A stretch of 64,000 nt of DNA. Source: Pseudoscleropodium purum. Taxonomy: Eukaryota; Streptophyta; Bryopsida; Hypnales; Brachytheciaceae. The translations under genes were made by a program, and so were the position numbers. The notes under the pieces were generated by a model, which worked only from the letters and a program-made list of their open reading frames with translations, searched no databases and was not told where the DNA came from. The stretch is taken from positions 4,650,001 through 4,714,000 of the forward strand of contig OZ017804.1 of NCBI GenBank assembly GCA_963969395.1, written 5' to 3'. Shown piece after piece: positions 11,991 to 28,290 of this stretch; the stretch's first letter is position 1, and every line of letters starts with the position of its first letter.

Positions 11991-12079
11991 AGAGAGAGGG
12001 AGAGACCCAAAACACCACCAAAAATCAAGAAGGAGGCCTATATGAACAAAATAAAACAAAACCAAGTCAACTCAAGTAG

Positions 12080-13055
12080 GAGAAAGAGAGCACCTCTTTG
12101 TACCTACAACCAACCAACGTCCTTCACACCTTTTTTTCCATCAAGTCCATCAAAAACAATGGAAGGAGATTAGAAGGGGATGAAGAGAAGTAGGGAGAGG
12201 AAAAAGGGAATAGTAAGCTAGCAACAAGAATAGGTAGGAAATCCATGAGGTCCCACGATGACCATTAGAATTAGGATTTGTATGATAGACATAAGGCTTT
12301 GTAAGACTGGAGGAAGGCATTAAGGGGCCTCATAAGTTGAAGCTATAGTGCGTAAGACCACCATTAAACATTAGGTGAAATAGTACTAGTGTAGAAAAAC
12401 AAGTAAGAAGGAAAAGAAGGAGGGAAAGAGGATGACAAAGGGAGAGAAGGAAGGCACAACCTCCCTCCTCAATCAAGTGGTGAATACGGGGCCAACTCAA
12501 GAATTCTCCCAACTATTAGTGAGGGGTTCCATGGATCTAGCGGAGGCTCACGCGGACACGGACAAAACTATATCAACCCCCTGGCATAGCTAGGTAAGGC
12601 ACTAAGCTAGCTTGATTGTTTCGACCACACTATCAAGCAAGGAATTAGCATGAATTAGATGTTAGAATCACACAGGGAGCAAATAGTAGAGTTAGAGGTC
12701 TAACTACAAAGTACATTAGGAATGAACCGTAGGGTCTAGCATAGCATCTAAGGTCAAAACTTAGAAGTTGTAACTTAAAGAATCACTAGGTAGGCCTTGG
12801 TGTTGATAGACCCACTATCAGAACATTATAACTTGATGATTGACATTGATTGAATGTGACATCTCTGACGTCTCTAAGCATTTCTTTTGCTCATCCATGA
12901 AACTAGGAAACATTAGCAAAATCCATTACTTGGAAGGCACAATGGATTGCACTCACAACACCCCTTTAAATCAAAAAGTAGAGAAAAGCTAAAAACTTGG
13001 TTGTGTTCGCTTTTTTACTAAAGATGGGTAAAAAAGCACCCACAATTGCCTACCC
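12080..13055. other. Anonymous repeat-derived sequence
   Basis: It is purine-rich around 12160-12240. There is no reading frame with recognisable domains. Confidence 0.4.
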
Positions 13056-13059
13056 TTTT

Positions 13060-13899
13060 TTATCTTGAATTGTGGCATGTCCTTTTTGGCAATATACTTT
13101 CCATCATGCTTGAATAGGGTATCGGATTTTGGCACCATGATGCACAGTTTCCTCTCAAAGTTGTACAAACTTTACATCTCACCATGTGCAAGATGCCACC
13201 ATTGGCCATAATTCCTTCTGCCCAAAGTAACTTTACAGCCAAAAAAACTTGAAACTTCCCATGATGGTCATATCTTTTTTGAACCCTAGACCATTTGTTT
13301 TGTGTCATGCCACCTTTCTTCTCTAGCAAAGAGTCGAAGTCCAAATCAAAGTTTGAGCCCTTAAAGTTGTCTAGGATCTACAATAGGTTTGCATTACTTA
13401 AATCCTCTAACTCTTCTGAAATACTAATGAAAGGAGACTTTGCGCTAAGCACAATTGTGTCTTCCAAACTAGAAGAAGAACCCAATGTCAAAGCTATATC
13501 AATAGATACAAAGATATTTTTGTTACTACTCTACAATTGTTGTCAATGTTCATCACTCGGGTACTCTTGTTTGGAATTAGGCTCAGCTCCAAACACAGCT
13601 AGCATTGATTCATCAAAAACAAACTACAACAATTGCCCACCTCCCATGCCACACATAGATTGAAAATATGACCTCATTGTCTTTTTCCTTGCCTCAGCCT
13701 TGTGTTGATCAATAGCTTTATCCTTGCACTTCATCTCCTTGCATGCCAAATCTAAAACTTTTCTCACATCCTTCTCTACCTTCTTGTGCACTGACTAGGT
13801 AATGGATGCAACATGCATTATTTTTGTGACAACATCATGCTTTGCATCTTTGGAGACCAAACTCCATGACAACAAATTCCTACTAGGGCTTTTTTTCAT
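13060..13899 (-). pseudogene. Decayed zinc-finger-like (transposase-type) frame
   Basis: A single minus-strand frame runs from ATG 13899-13897 to the stop at 13062-13060 (280 codons). It has no frameshift and five internal stops. The N-terminal part is charged (HKAEARKKTMRSYFQSM). The C-terminal part reads KLLWAEG..., then HMVRCKVCT. This is the pattern of the Trp-Ala-Glu plus Cys-x2-Cys segment seen in BED-like zinc fingers that accompany plant hAT-type transposases, judged from memory of the family. Later zinc ligands are not convincing. A copy of repeat family R1 begins exactly where this frame begins. It is probably dead transposon coding sequence. Confidence 0.5.
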
Positions 13900-14135
13900 T
13901 TTTTATGAAGTGCCAAAGTGGCAAAATAAAATGTTATAGTGGTATGCCAAATTTCAACATTCATCCACATGTTTTACAAAAAAGATCACATTTGTTTATC
14001 ACGTATCCATAATTCCATTTTCATCCATGATTAGGCAATTTCATCCAAGTTTTTTTATAATTTGTAGTTCTTTGGTAAAAAACTTCAAGATTTGTTGCCA
14101 TTTATTAGCCAAATTATTTTTTCCTGGTACAATCT
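13898..14135 (+). repeat. Dispersed repeat family R1, copy 2
   Basis: Collinear with 6390-6650 and with the inverted copy at 39365-39620. It is slightly better preserved at the TGCCAAAGTGGCA end. Confidence 0.6.
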
Positions 14136-14139
14136 AGCA

Positions 14140-16960
14140 CTAGAAAGCAAAAAAAAAAAACCTAATTCCTACCAAATACCACAAACAACAAGTACACCAC
14201 TAGCACAACAAAGTGAGGAATACACAAACCCTAGAAAGTGGAGGACCTTGGTGAACACACAAAGCAAAATGGCAAATAATCATGGAAACATTGCAGTTTG
14301 TGAATCAATTTTACATGCATGATATACAAAAGCATTGCATAAAGGTGCACCTCCATTGTCACCAACTACAATAAATGAATACCAAAATTAATATACTACA
14401 ATAAATAAAAATTGGAAATTGAGAAGCACTCCTTTAAGAATTACGCAACATAGACCTCTATTCCTATTAGTAGACCAGGACATCTATCAAAACAACTAGC
14501 AAAAGTCCTCCAAATCCTAACTACGACTTGGCAATATAATTCTAAAATCCACAAAAAACAATAAAATGGCAATATAAGATTGGGAGAAAGTGCACACAGC
14601 AACAATGAGTGAAGGCAAAGTACAACAATGGTGCATACTAGCAAGAAGGATGACAAGAGTGGAGATAATGAAGAATGAAGCTGGCAAAAAAAACCTGAAT
14701 TATGAGGGGCTGGTTGTTGAAGTGGCCACTGGATGTTCCCTTTAGCCGCTAGCATGGCGAGCAACTCGTCATTTTCAATCCATTTTTATAGTAGTCATTT
14801 CACTAGGTGTCAAAACTAAATGTAAACTAGCACTACACTGCAAAAAAAAAGCTCTCCGAGGAATCATATAAGACCTTGAGTTGGATCCAAGCAAATGGTA
14901 GTGGTCCTCCCAAATATTTCAACCCAAGGAATTTTTCAACTACACTTCGAAGATGGAATACAATATACAACACAAGAAGAAGATTTCAACCACAAGACTA
15001 CAAAAGAAAATGAAGCTTCTTCAAATGACAAAACAAGAGATGGCCAAAGCAGTTAAACTCATCTAGGATAAAAAAAGAGGCTAGCAAAGCAACAATTCTT
15101 CCTTTGATTAGCAAATTCTAGAGGACTTTCCACTGCAAGCTAGAATGCGGTAATGGAGTTCTTCACAATTGGTAAGACTTGCAATGGAAATAGCAAAAAG
15201 ACCTTTGAGCAAAGCTTTAAACTTACCTAATCTTCTTTTATTGAAAGAAGCTCTTATTGGAATTATACCCGACTCCTTCAATAGGAAAGGTGACTACTCC
15301 CCCACTAGTTTTCAATTTGACGCTACCAACAATATTTTTTGCTCCTCCGTTCTTTGGAAGTTATGCATTAGGAAAATTTTGAACTCAAGAAGTACCCCTC
15401 ATAATGAACTCTCGAGACCCCAATAAATTGCTTTAATTATACTTCAAAATTAATTCATGAAGACATTTCCCCTATTCCACTTAAAATCATCATTATGGCT
15501 TCAAGCAAGAAGCTCTACTGCCATTGGCTAAGTATTCTTCTACTTCATCATTGAAATAACTCATACTACCATGTTTTTTGATTTTGAAGAGCCCATGTAT
15601 TGCTTACTTGGAGTACTTCAAATGAGCTCAATGAAAATGAATGACCAGATTGCATGTTGAAAACAAGTCTATTGTAAGAGTAATGATATAGTGAATTGTA
15701 AATTAAAGCTTATTAAAGGGCCAAAAAGTACATACTCAGTAGTTTCCCCATTTTTTTTGAATGGTGTCAAGTGCGAACAGCTTTGTACATCACACAAGAT
15801 AGAGACGTTTCAAGTATATTTGTAGTACCAATTTATAAGGGGTCTAAGCAAGTTAATTTAAGCTTGCACCACCAAAACTTGGAGGCATGTCTTGGGTTCA
15901 TAATTTTCCTAATGGTGTTAGGAATAGACTTGTCTTCAATGACCAAACTACTAATATCTCTTAAATTTGCACTGTGGCTTGGAAGGATAACATCCTTGCA
16001 GGCATGGCATATATATAAGAACTACATTTTGACCTTTTATTTTAGATGTAGTGAGGACACAAGAGGCATTATTTACCAAGAGTTTTTTTAACACTTATTG
16101 CAAAAATGAGGTCTTTTATTTCGGCTCCTGGAATGAGCCAAAGTAGTACCTCTCACTTAGCCTTCCACCTAGGTTGAATACTTTGTCTATGACAGACTGA
16201 ATGTTTTCTCTTTTGGTTTTTAATGGTCACCTTTCTTTCAAAAAAAATTATTAAGCCTGAAAAAAATAGAGTGGAGTACTAGGGCGGGCATCAACTACCC
16301 AATGGAGGTGGGTACACGGTTTGGGACAAATTTTCAAAGTTGTAGGAGCCATATGCACATTCAAATTAGCAAGGGTCTTTATGCCAAGAAATGACAAGGG
16401 GTTCTTCACTAACCTAAGGCGGGGGTCTTCAATTGGGGACTTGTGGGTAATTTCTAAGTAGGTCTTAGGGCTAATTTGGAGGGTCTTGGACAAGTGAGAG
16501 GCATTGACATATTGCATTCAAAAACTCCATTCTATAATTGCACAATCAAGGCACGCACTTATATGCCACTTTCGTATATTTCTAGTGGAAATGAATACTC
16601 CATGAGAAATTCAGAAATTGTGTTACTTACACCAAGTTTCCATGATGCTTTATAAGCATTGGAGCAAGGGTAAGAGAAAATTAGCATAAGTGTTGAAGTA
16701 ATTTTTCTCAGTGAAAAAATTAATGTTTATAAGAGTTGGTTGGATATATATTTTCATTGTTTAGATTTTTCCCAAAACAAATTCTTCAATGCACAAAAAA
16801 TATATCAAAGAATGGTGCATGATAAGACATGCTTGCACTGCACAATGATTTAGAATTTTTTAGCTCCACCAATTGCTTTTGAAATTTTGCATGAATGTGT
16901 CTATAATTAAAGATGTACTACAAAGTATATTATTTGCTCAAATTCATATAGAATATGAAT
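14140..16960. other. Unresolved sequence, no supported gene
   Basis: Several frames of 60-107 codons occur on both strands (for example 14441-14764 minus and 15771-16091 plus). None shows a domain, conserved motif or splice-consistent extension. It may be old retroelement sequence. Confidence 0.35.
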
Positions 16961-16964
16961 TTCA

Positions 16965-17255
16965 CTCCATGAGGGCTCAAAGTCTATTGACCTAGTTGAA
17001 CAAGGACAAAGAAACTTTTTTTAAAACTTCAACTATTATAATCTTGCAATCTACAAGGTCAAGTGAGCTGAAATTTTTTCACACATTTTCATAATGGTCT
17101 GAAAATACTTTTGTAAGGATAAAATTTTAAAAATAAGAATATGAATTTTGATTTGGGTCAATGCACCAAAAAAAAATGGCAGTTTTTGACTCTTTTTTCC
17201 TGAAAAAATACCTTTGATCCTATAGAGGTCAATTGATAAAAGAAAATCATACTCC
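16965..17255 (+). repeat. Dispersed repeat family R2, copy 1
   Basis: Collinear with 41345-41625. Both start near CACTC.A.GAGG followed by AAAGTCTA.TG.CCT, share TATAATCTT.CAATC, GGCAGTTTTTGAC and end with TTGATCCTA.AG.GGT.AA. The right end resembles the CCTTTAGGGG-TTAA terminus of element family T1. Confidence 0.5.
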
Positions 17256-17259
17256 TATC

Positions 17260-19080
17260 TTGAAATGAATCAAATGATTGTTCACTTTGAATTTTATGTT
17301 TTTTAAGGGTTTTTTGAGTAGGTCAAAAAATTACTTCCTTGTAGTGAATTTTATTACAACTACAATAGACACATGCAATATTTTTCATTGATTCTAGTGA
17401 TATAAAATTTGAAACCTTTCTTAATTATATTTTTCACAATATGATCAATGAAATTGTCTCAAAAAAATATCAACAAAATTAAGAACAATCATTTCGGCGC
17501 ACAAGGGATAGTTTTCATATATGTTTTAGCTATGGAGAAAAATACTAAGTCTATTGTCCTAGGGCTCAAAACATCAAGGGACATTACGCATTAAGGGAGC
17601 CCACTTCTTCTTGATCACTTAAAAAGTTACACATATTTGGAGCACGGATTTCCTAAATGCACAAATTTTCTCATGTACAAGAATAGAGTTTAGAAGGATT
17701 CTATAATTTTTTAGAATTTTAGTCCTCAAAACATAAATACTATGAATTTTTTAGTTGAAGTCTATATCACAAGTGTGGCAAGCAACCATTAAGTATATAA
17801 TTATCAACAATCAATCTTTGTAGTTTTTTTAAATTTCTTCTAAATAGATTCACAAAATCTTCTCAAATGCTTTAAACTGTTTCACACTATTAACATTGAA
17901 AATTGAAAATTAACCAAAAAAAATATGTAAATTGATTGAAAATAATTGATTTCCCAACCACAAATTGAAGTCTCCAAACAATTCACCATCTTAGTTTTTG
18001 TTTTTCATTTCATCAACACAGCATTTGAGCTACAGAAACCAATTTTCACTTTTCCCAAACACGAATCAATGACATTTACTAGTTTCTCTCTCTTTTGAGA
18101 GGATAGTAGTGTAGGCAGTTAATTTGAATTATTTCTATGAAATGAATTAATTTGAATCTATGAAATGAATTGATTTGAATCTATCAAATGAATTAAATTG
18201 AATGCATTTTATAAAATGAATTGTACAAAAATTTAATTAAATCCTTCAATAAATCAACAAAATTAATAGTTATGTCTCTACAACCAATTACATTTTTCAA
18301 AGTCAATCATAAGGCATGACTCATAAATCAACAAAATTAATTAATTTGAAAATTTGATTTACATATTTCATATTTATATGAAGAAGCATAAACAAAGTCC
18401 TATCATCACTACCACATATATATATTACACAACCAAATTGCACCATTGTTGACTTTCCAAAAGGAATTATTGTTTTCTTTTCAAATCATAATGGCTAGTG
18501 CAACTTCAACAACATTGTAATTTTTAATTCACATCATACAATAGTGGAAGGTGGGCTTGGGTTTTATTAATCTTAGCTAATGATTGCTATTTTTTCACTT
18601 TAGAGGGGGGGGAGGTGTAAAATAAGTTGCCTGACAATTTGTAGGAAATAGTGATATCATCTAATCACTTAATAAGTGCATGAATTTTCATTATCCCTAT
18701 ATTTGTATTTTTATTACCTTTAATATTTATATTTTTTAACATGTTAGATTGCAATTGATATAGAATTAAAAATCATATTCCATATCCCATATGCCATATA
18801 TGTATCTATGTATTGTACCATATTAGTATTCCGTTTAGCACATTGATGTTTTGTATAACTTACCTTGTATCATATATCCCATGTATATAGTTTGATCTAC
18901 ATGTCACATTGTTCTAATATTCCATTTTAGATATCCATATTTTGTATGTCAGATTTATTTATTTTGAAGTTTGAAAGGACAAATCTTGTGTTTTAATTTA
19001 TTTATTTTTATTCAATTTGGAAGTAGAGATGTGAAAATCTCTTTTTTTGTAATAAATTAGGGCCACTTCACACTATAGCC
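17260..19080. other. AT-rich stretch, no gene seen
   Basis: Very A/T-rich. Short direct repeats of a GAATTAATTTGAAT(CTATGAAAT) unit occur at 18120-18200. No supported gene. Confidence 0.55.
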
Positions 19081-19318
19081 AAGATCAAGAGGTCATAGAT
19101 TTCCACTAGTTACATTTTAAGAAAAAGAATTCAATCTCTTAACCCTTCACACTAGAAGGCATATTTCAAAGACCATTACCCTCCATCTATCTACATGGCA
19201 ATAAATTGCCTATATAGTGATGAATTCTTGAAGAAAGTTTGGGTTAGCTGGAAATGGAGACCCAAACTATAATTGAGAGGTTGTTCAAAATTGACAAGAT
19301 TTCAATTGTTAGATTGGT

Positions 19319-19490
19319 ATGGGTTTGGACTTTCGCCTTAGCCTTTGGAGACTTCACACTATAGACATTCAAATTGAGAGGGCATGGGAGTTCATGGCTA
19401 CGAATTTGGACTTTAGGTTTGACCTTGGGAGGTTTCATATTAGGGCCATCCACATGGAGAAGCCATGGATGTTCATTGCCAAGGGCTTGC
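19319..19490 (+). repeat. Two tandem units of about 80 bp with coding-like phase
   Basis: Units at about 19324-19404 and 19405-19483 translate to LDFRLSLWRLHTIDI... and LDFRFDLGRFHIRAI..., 27 codons each, so the repeat keeps frame. Related wording (ACTTCACAC, AAGAGG.C.T, GTTCATGGC) recurs at 19068-19110 and 40350-40420. I read it as a dispersed repeat and not as a gene. Confidence 0.5.
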
Positions 19491-19559
19491 CCTTTGGAGG
19501 CTTGACCATTGGAAGCTTCACCTATATTTTACTACCTGTTTATTCTTCGTTTTTTTGAA

Positions 19560-20585
19560 ATCTTAACAAAATTTGCCTCTTGAATTGGATGGCCATAGTG
19601 TAAAAGGATCTTTAGTCTTTTCATGGGATGGTACAATAGACATTCCCAATGGCTACTGACCTTAAACTAACATCTCCAAATTCAATTATGTACCTATATG
19701 GAGGAAACACTTTTAAAATCAAACTTTGTTCCTTCGTAACTTTTACATGCAATATCCAAATGCCACGTTCTTTGGAGCATTGAAACCTTCTTTCACTTGC
19801 CAGTAAGAAAATATAAACATTTGAACAGTTCTAATAACATTAATTATGTACAGTAGGAATGAGTGGCTGTTTTTGGGGTACATATCTTAGTATGACATTC
19901 ACAGGTTCACATCTTTTTCAAACACACATAACTTAATTTCATTTCATTACTCATCTGAGTCATTTCCAGTCATGGCATGCTAATGAGGCTTCCAGTTTGT
20001 CCTTCCCCTATTTAACATGTAAGTTCCTCAGCTGCACAACAGGTAGGTCCACTACCCAGCTGACTTCCTGCCATTTTTTCCGCTTGAAACTGGTGACCGG
20101 TCTAGCTGCAAATATAATCAACTCCTTCAGTTTTCTGAATCTAAGTTTACAGCTTTCTCAAATTCACACATTTTTTACACTGGCAGCTCAGTCTCTGTGG
20201 CCCATCTAGCTCATCTAACTTTGAGGCCATCTACAGCAACATAATAAGTTTTCCCATGGCATAAAAGGTTGATGAGGCTGTAGTTAATAAAACTGCTGGC
20301 CACAGACTATCTATTGCAATTCAACATTTCAGCACGGTCACACACACTCCTTGCCCACTCTAGCAGTCCATTTTAATCTCACTCACAGACCCCAAATAAT
20401 TAGGCTTCAATCTAAACTGGGTGCTAGCAGGAGTTAATGTACTTAAAAAAACAGGGTGGGAGGGGGGCTAACTGAATGAACCAGCTTGTTTTGCCCTTGG
20501 TTATCAACCTCCCAAAATTAGCCCCGAACTGAATGTTGAAAGTTGTCAAGTGCCAAGTTGTCAAAAATTGATGGTCTCCAGTCAA
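19560..20585. other. Region downstream of CKX
   Basis: Moderate GC, apparently single copy. No frame with recognisable content. It may hold the CKX 3' untranslated region just below 20590. I could not place a poly(A) signal with confidence. Confidence 0.4.
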
Positions 20586-20589
20586 TGAA

Positions 20590-24223
<3,634 letters not shown>

Positions 24224-24356
24224 CACTTGCAATTCAATACAACTCTCCCAATTCGCAATCATCAATCACCAATCACCAATCGGCAATCCTGAATCCCCAA
24301 TTTGCTTGAATGTCTGTCTGTCTGATCACTGTGTTGATCGATCGATCACAAGTTAT

Positions 24357-24400
24357 GGGTGTACTCCTGGCATGGCCGCCTCTGATTTATATTGAACTTA
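24357..24400 (-). promoter_or_regulatory. Candidate CKX core promoter (TATA box)
   Basis: On the minus strand TATAAAT lies at 24391-24385, about 165 bp upstream of the chosen CKX start codon. This would place transcription start near 24355 and leave a 5' leader of about 130 bp. The leader carries short near-repeats built on ATTGGTG/ATTGATG (24250-24290) and a GATCGATCGATC run (24337-24350). The position is plausible for a plant TATA promoter, but no transcript evidence is available. Confidence 0.45.
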
Positions 24401-24404
24401 ATCT

Positions 24405-25010
24405 GCTCTGCAGGTGGAAGTGGAAAGTTTTTGTAGCCCTCTCCGGTAACAATGTTTTTCTACTACTAGTTTGGAATGTGTTCAAACGCTGATCCCGGCT
24501 ATCAATTGGTGACGTTTCCTGGGCAGTTTCAGACACTCAGTTTTGTTACAATTCTAGACTGATCCAAGATTTGCGATTTGAGTATTGTAAGGATGTGGAG
24601 CCCGGGCTTTCGTCAGCAAATTTGAGGGTGTGCCCGCAATGACCGCTACGTGAGGTGGAAGATCTCCCCGGGAAGGAACCAATTAATGATGGTAGAAACT
24701 TTTGAAGCGTGTTTGCTGAGGCTATGATCTAGCTATGGCCAGCACGGTCAAGATGCAAATCTTGAGGATGTGGTCTTGTACATACAGCTAGCTAGCTCTG
24801 TGGGTAACGACGTTGTGTTACCCGACCACTGGACAAAAGTGTTGAACACGCCGGAAACGTCGAAAACGTGATGTTTATTCCTCTATGTCAAACAAACGTA
24901 TTCTGAACAATCATGTCCTTTGTAATTACGTCTGAAATTTGAAGGTACTTGGAAATATTTGTCTAATATATTCGACACTCCAATAAGATAGTTGATGTCG
25001 AACATCTAAA
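24405..25010. other. CKX upstream region
   Basis: Single-copy-looking DNA between the TATA box and the tandem duplication, with GCTAGCTAGCTCT near 24788. No gene seen. Confidence 0.4.
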
Positions 25011-25013
25011 ACG

Positions 25014-25430
25014 GTGTCAGACAGGACAAGTCTTGTTAGTAAGAAAAGAATCGTCTGTCTACCGAGACTCACAACTGATGTGGTACATAGTTGCTTGTTT
25101 GAGCACAGAGATGTGCATGATTGTGTATCTTTTGAAAGCCAATTCAATTGAGCAAGCCTAAGTAAACAAGAGCTGCAGCTGGGGACCCTAGTAAGTACGG
25201 TTTTGCAACGACAAGATGAAAAAAGTTTCAGACAGGGCCACCTTGGTAAGTACGAGTACGAGTACGAGTACGAGTACTAGCAAAGAATCGCAACTAATTT
25301 GAAACATCGTTGCGTGTCTGTCTGAACACAGAGGTGAGCACGATTGTGTCTTTTAGCACACCAAATTCAATTGAGCGAGCCTTCACTGTTAGTGTAGCTG
25401 CAGCTGGGGAGCCTAGAGAGTACTAGAATG
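25014..25430. repeat. Tandem duplication in the CKX upstream region (two units of about 211-219 bp)
   Basis: Unit A (25014-25224) and unit B (25225-25430) share, in the same order, TCAGACAGG, AAAGAATCG, a GAGCAC/GAACACAGAG block, GATTGTGT, CCAATTCAATTGAG or its close variant, and AGCTGCAGCTGGGG followed by CCTAG. The units have diverged but remain clearly collinear. They lie about 0.8-1.2 kb upstream of the CKX start codon, so they could duplicate regulatory sites. No function can be read directly. Confidence 0.7.
25249..25279. repeat. GTACGA hexamer microsatellite in the CKX upstream region
   Basis: Four tandem GTACGA units followed by GTAC lie inside the second unit of the upstream duplication and are absent from the first. 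GTAC is the core bound by plant SBP/SPL proteins and of copper-response elements, so five closely spaced GTAC cores could matter. It may equally be simple slippage. Confidence 0.75.
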
Positions 25431-25434
25431 CCAA

Positions 25435-27840
25435 TCATGGCGTGATCTTCTTCCAAGTCAACCTGATATCAGGATCGAGTCTCCCAGTCGTGATGCAAAT
25501 GATCTCTAAAATCCGACATCGTGTTCATCAAGAAAGCCAAAAGCTCTAGCTTCCCCAAAAGAAAATCCTGGAGTATCTGAAAAAAAATGATCCAATCTGA
25601 TCTTCTCCATGGACTCTGCGAAATAGTATCAGTAACTTTCATGACTATTGGTGCTCTAGCTAAAGGGGTTTTCTGCTTTGGCGGGCTGTCACACCCGAGA
25701 GGCCGAGACGGAAACTCTCGCCCCCCACTCTCAATCTAGAGATCCTTCCTACGAACCTGACTCAGCTCTTCTCCTTTTTGTCTTTATGAAAACCTTCCGC
25801 TTCACAGAAGGAATTTTTTTTTAAAATGGTATCGTTAACTTACTGCTAGATTGAGTTCCATCTACTCATAATTAAGCCTGTCTACTGCTTCTAGGTTTTC
25901 CATCCAATCTCCAGGGATTGAAATCTCAGTGTAATTGCAAAAGACAAGACAGTCCTGCAGAGTCTGCAGAAAACATTCCATGCAAGCTACTCGCTTTACT
26001 AGTCTGTCTGGGGGAGCTACTGACAGACGCCTGCAGGCTACATAAAAATTGGAGCGAGAGAATCTAAGATTTGGTTTTGTCAAAGCTCACTGGGAGGGAA
26101 AATAATTTAGCCGGGCGGGGGCCAGAATCGGTTCCAGTATCACACACGCGTCCTCACTCATGACTTCAGCTAGCCTCCTATTTGATGTTACATCTCCTTA
26201 CCCCCAGAAATCTTACAGCGTGTTCCAACACACCACTATTCACTGCACCTTTTCCAGTCGAAAACAGTCGAGATCCCCGGAATTCTGCCTACTGGCTGGT
26301 AAGAGAAATATTCCCGCATGCAAGAAAAATCTAATGCAATTGATGGATTGATCATCGACAGGTTCTATATTAAGTGTTCGTCAACACTGCAACTCTACTG
26401 TAAACTCTAGAGCAAACTTTTGGCAATGAGTCTGCTGTAACCGACTTCTCACACAGACACGTAAGGAGGTTCTATATAATTAATTATCTCCAAGGCGCTA
26501 TCAATATGACCAGGCTCTTTACTTACTTACAGTGAGTATTTGATCCCCTGGCCTGGCTGCATATATAATCCGTATCTCCATCGCCTTCAAGCAGGTCACC
26601 ATCTCAGTGACCACCGCCCCTATTCGATCCTACTCCCAAACGACACGCACAGCTGGACACTACCAGCTTCCAAAGTTCAGAATAACTCGATGTGCCTCCC
26701 AAATCACGCGAACCCAAGAGCCGCTGCAACAGCTGCAGTAATTGGTGAACGCTCCGCTCCGTAACTCAACAGATTTCGTAAATGAGGAGAGCTTTCTGAA
26801 GACTACGGTATGTACACACGGAATATATTTCGGTGATTCGGATGGAGTCGGTTAATTCCTGCGAAAATCAATCGTCCGAAACCCAAATCTTAGTTACAAA
26901 CAAGTGAATCATTGAGAACAGTACAAGTTTCTACACTAACAGCAGTAAGCTCTACAGCAAGTTATTAGTGAGAGCTAGACCATGCATGCCAGCACTATTC
27001 CTGATAATTATCATATTACAGTGTTGAGTAAGTAACAGTCACCACATGCAATTATAGTGTTCAATTCCAGGTCTCAACCACCAGTGATCAATTTTCTGGG
27101 CCTGAGATTTTTGGTTTTTTTATTGGTTTCTCTTTGAAAAAGACCGCTGAGATTTTATTTTACAGAAAGGCTGTATGCAACAAGGACCGCACCCACCTAC
27201 CATTCAAACATGGGACCCGGGTATTTGTATGTCGGTCATGAGTCTTTCCTGCCAGGCCACTTGTGACTAGCATTCAGGCCTTGTATTTTTGCCTCTGATA
27301 TAAGAATTCCGTTTCACTTGAATAAAAATATATGAATTCTTTTTAAATTCCCTTCCATTCGTACAAAAATATATTTAAATTTTTTTTAAACTGAGACCGG
27401 GGTAGGTTGTATTCCTTTCCTCCTCCTTTTCCTTTTCCTTTGTGCGTAATTGACTCGGGACCTGGAAAGCAGGGTCGGGCGTCCTTCCCAAGGCGAATCA
27501 ATACAGTAGAGTTTTCCAAAATTATACGTACTAAAAAGGAGTAGTTAGTGCAACCAACGTGCTCCAGTGATTTTGTTAACCATAAACTCGGAAGTATAAC
27601 CTCCTCTTACACACTCTGACTCACACGGTGCATGTCCCCAACAACAAAACTATTAATTATACGAATTTAATCGAATCATCTCCATCTTACAGTATTTCTA
27701 ATTCCCTCAGATTTGGCCACGTTGACAGGCTACGGCGGAGAGCACCAACCAAACCTGTCTTGAAAGTGTAAGAGGCTAAGAGCAATGGAATTCATTTCAT
27801 TTGTTCAAAAAAACTAAAAACTAAACAGTCTTTGAGTATA
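25435..27840. other. Single-copy-looking intergenic DNA
   Basis: GC is higher than in the flanking repeat field. Short frames (25862-26083 minus, 26540-26764 plus) have no recognised domain. A TTCAAACATGGGACCCGGG phrase near 27210 hints at an old tRNA-derived SINE but is too short to call. Confidence 0.35.
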
Positions 27841-27846
27841 ACCTAA

Positions 27847-28070
27847 CCCTTAAACGCCGAAGGGGTGACCCTCAAAATCATCTTTTTCTACTTTCATGTG
27901 AATCACTAGCCTCCAGAATTGCAAAAGTAGTTATTGCAAGTCAAACTATTATAGAAAGTCTTCCCTTCCCAAAACAAATTTTGAGGATGAATAGGTACAC
28001 TTCTATCTTATATACAGTTTGATTCCCTATCATCCATCCGACACAAAACATGTGCGTCAAAGTTCAAGGG
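27847..28070. mobile_element. T2 short TIR element, copy 1
   Basis: 224 bp. The left end is CCCTTAAACGCCG after CTAA; the right end, read inverted, is CCCTTGAACTTTGACGC before TTAA (28071-28074). The internal GAGGATGAATA..ACTTCTATC block is found inverted in the copy at 31925-32172. No coding capacity. Confidence 0.5.
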
Positions 28071-28290
28071 TTAATTTGATTCATTCCAAGTGTGTGTTGA
28101 AACCCACAGAAATCTGATCCTTGATAAGTCAAAATAACTTCTATGATCGGATCTCTCTCTCTCTCCTCAGTGATGCCTTCTTATCTTATCAGGCACTCAA
28201 GATTGGAAAATTGGTCCCTGCCAGTACTGTTGACTAGCTCGGACTTGTAACTTAAGTTTGATGTGAATGCTAGAAAAGAGGGCGTGGAAT

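Noticed and set aside
11397..12079. Two open plus-strand frames with Pro-rich and Glu/Ser-rich translations
   Set aside because: Both are translations of minisatellite arrays.
27160..27270. tRNA-derived SINE-like phrase near GGGACCCGGG
   Set aside because: Only a B-box-like fragment is visible, with no A box, tail or second copy.
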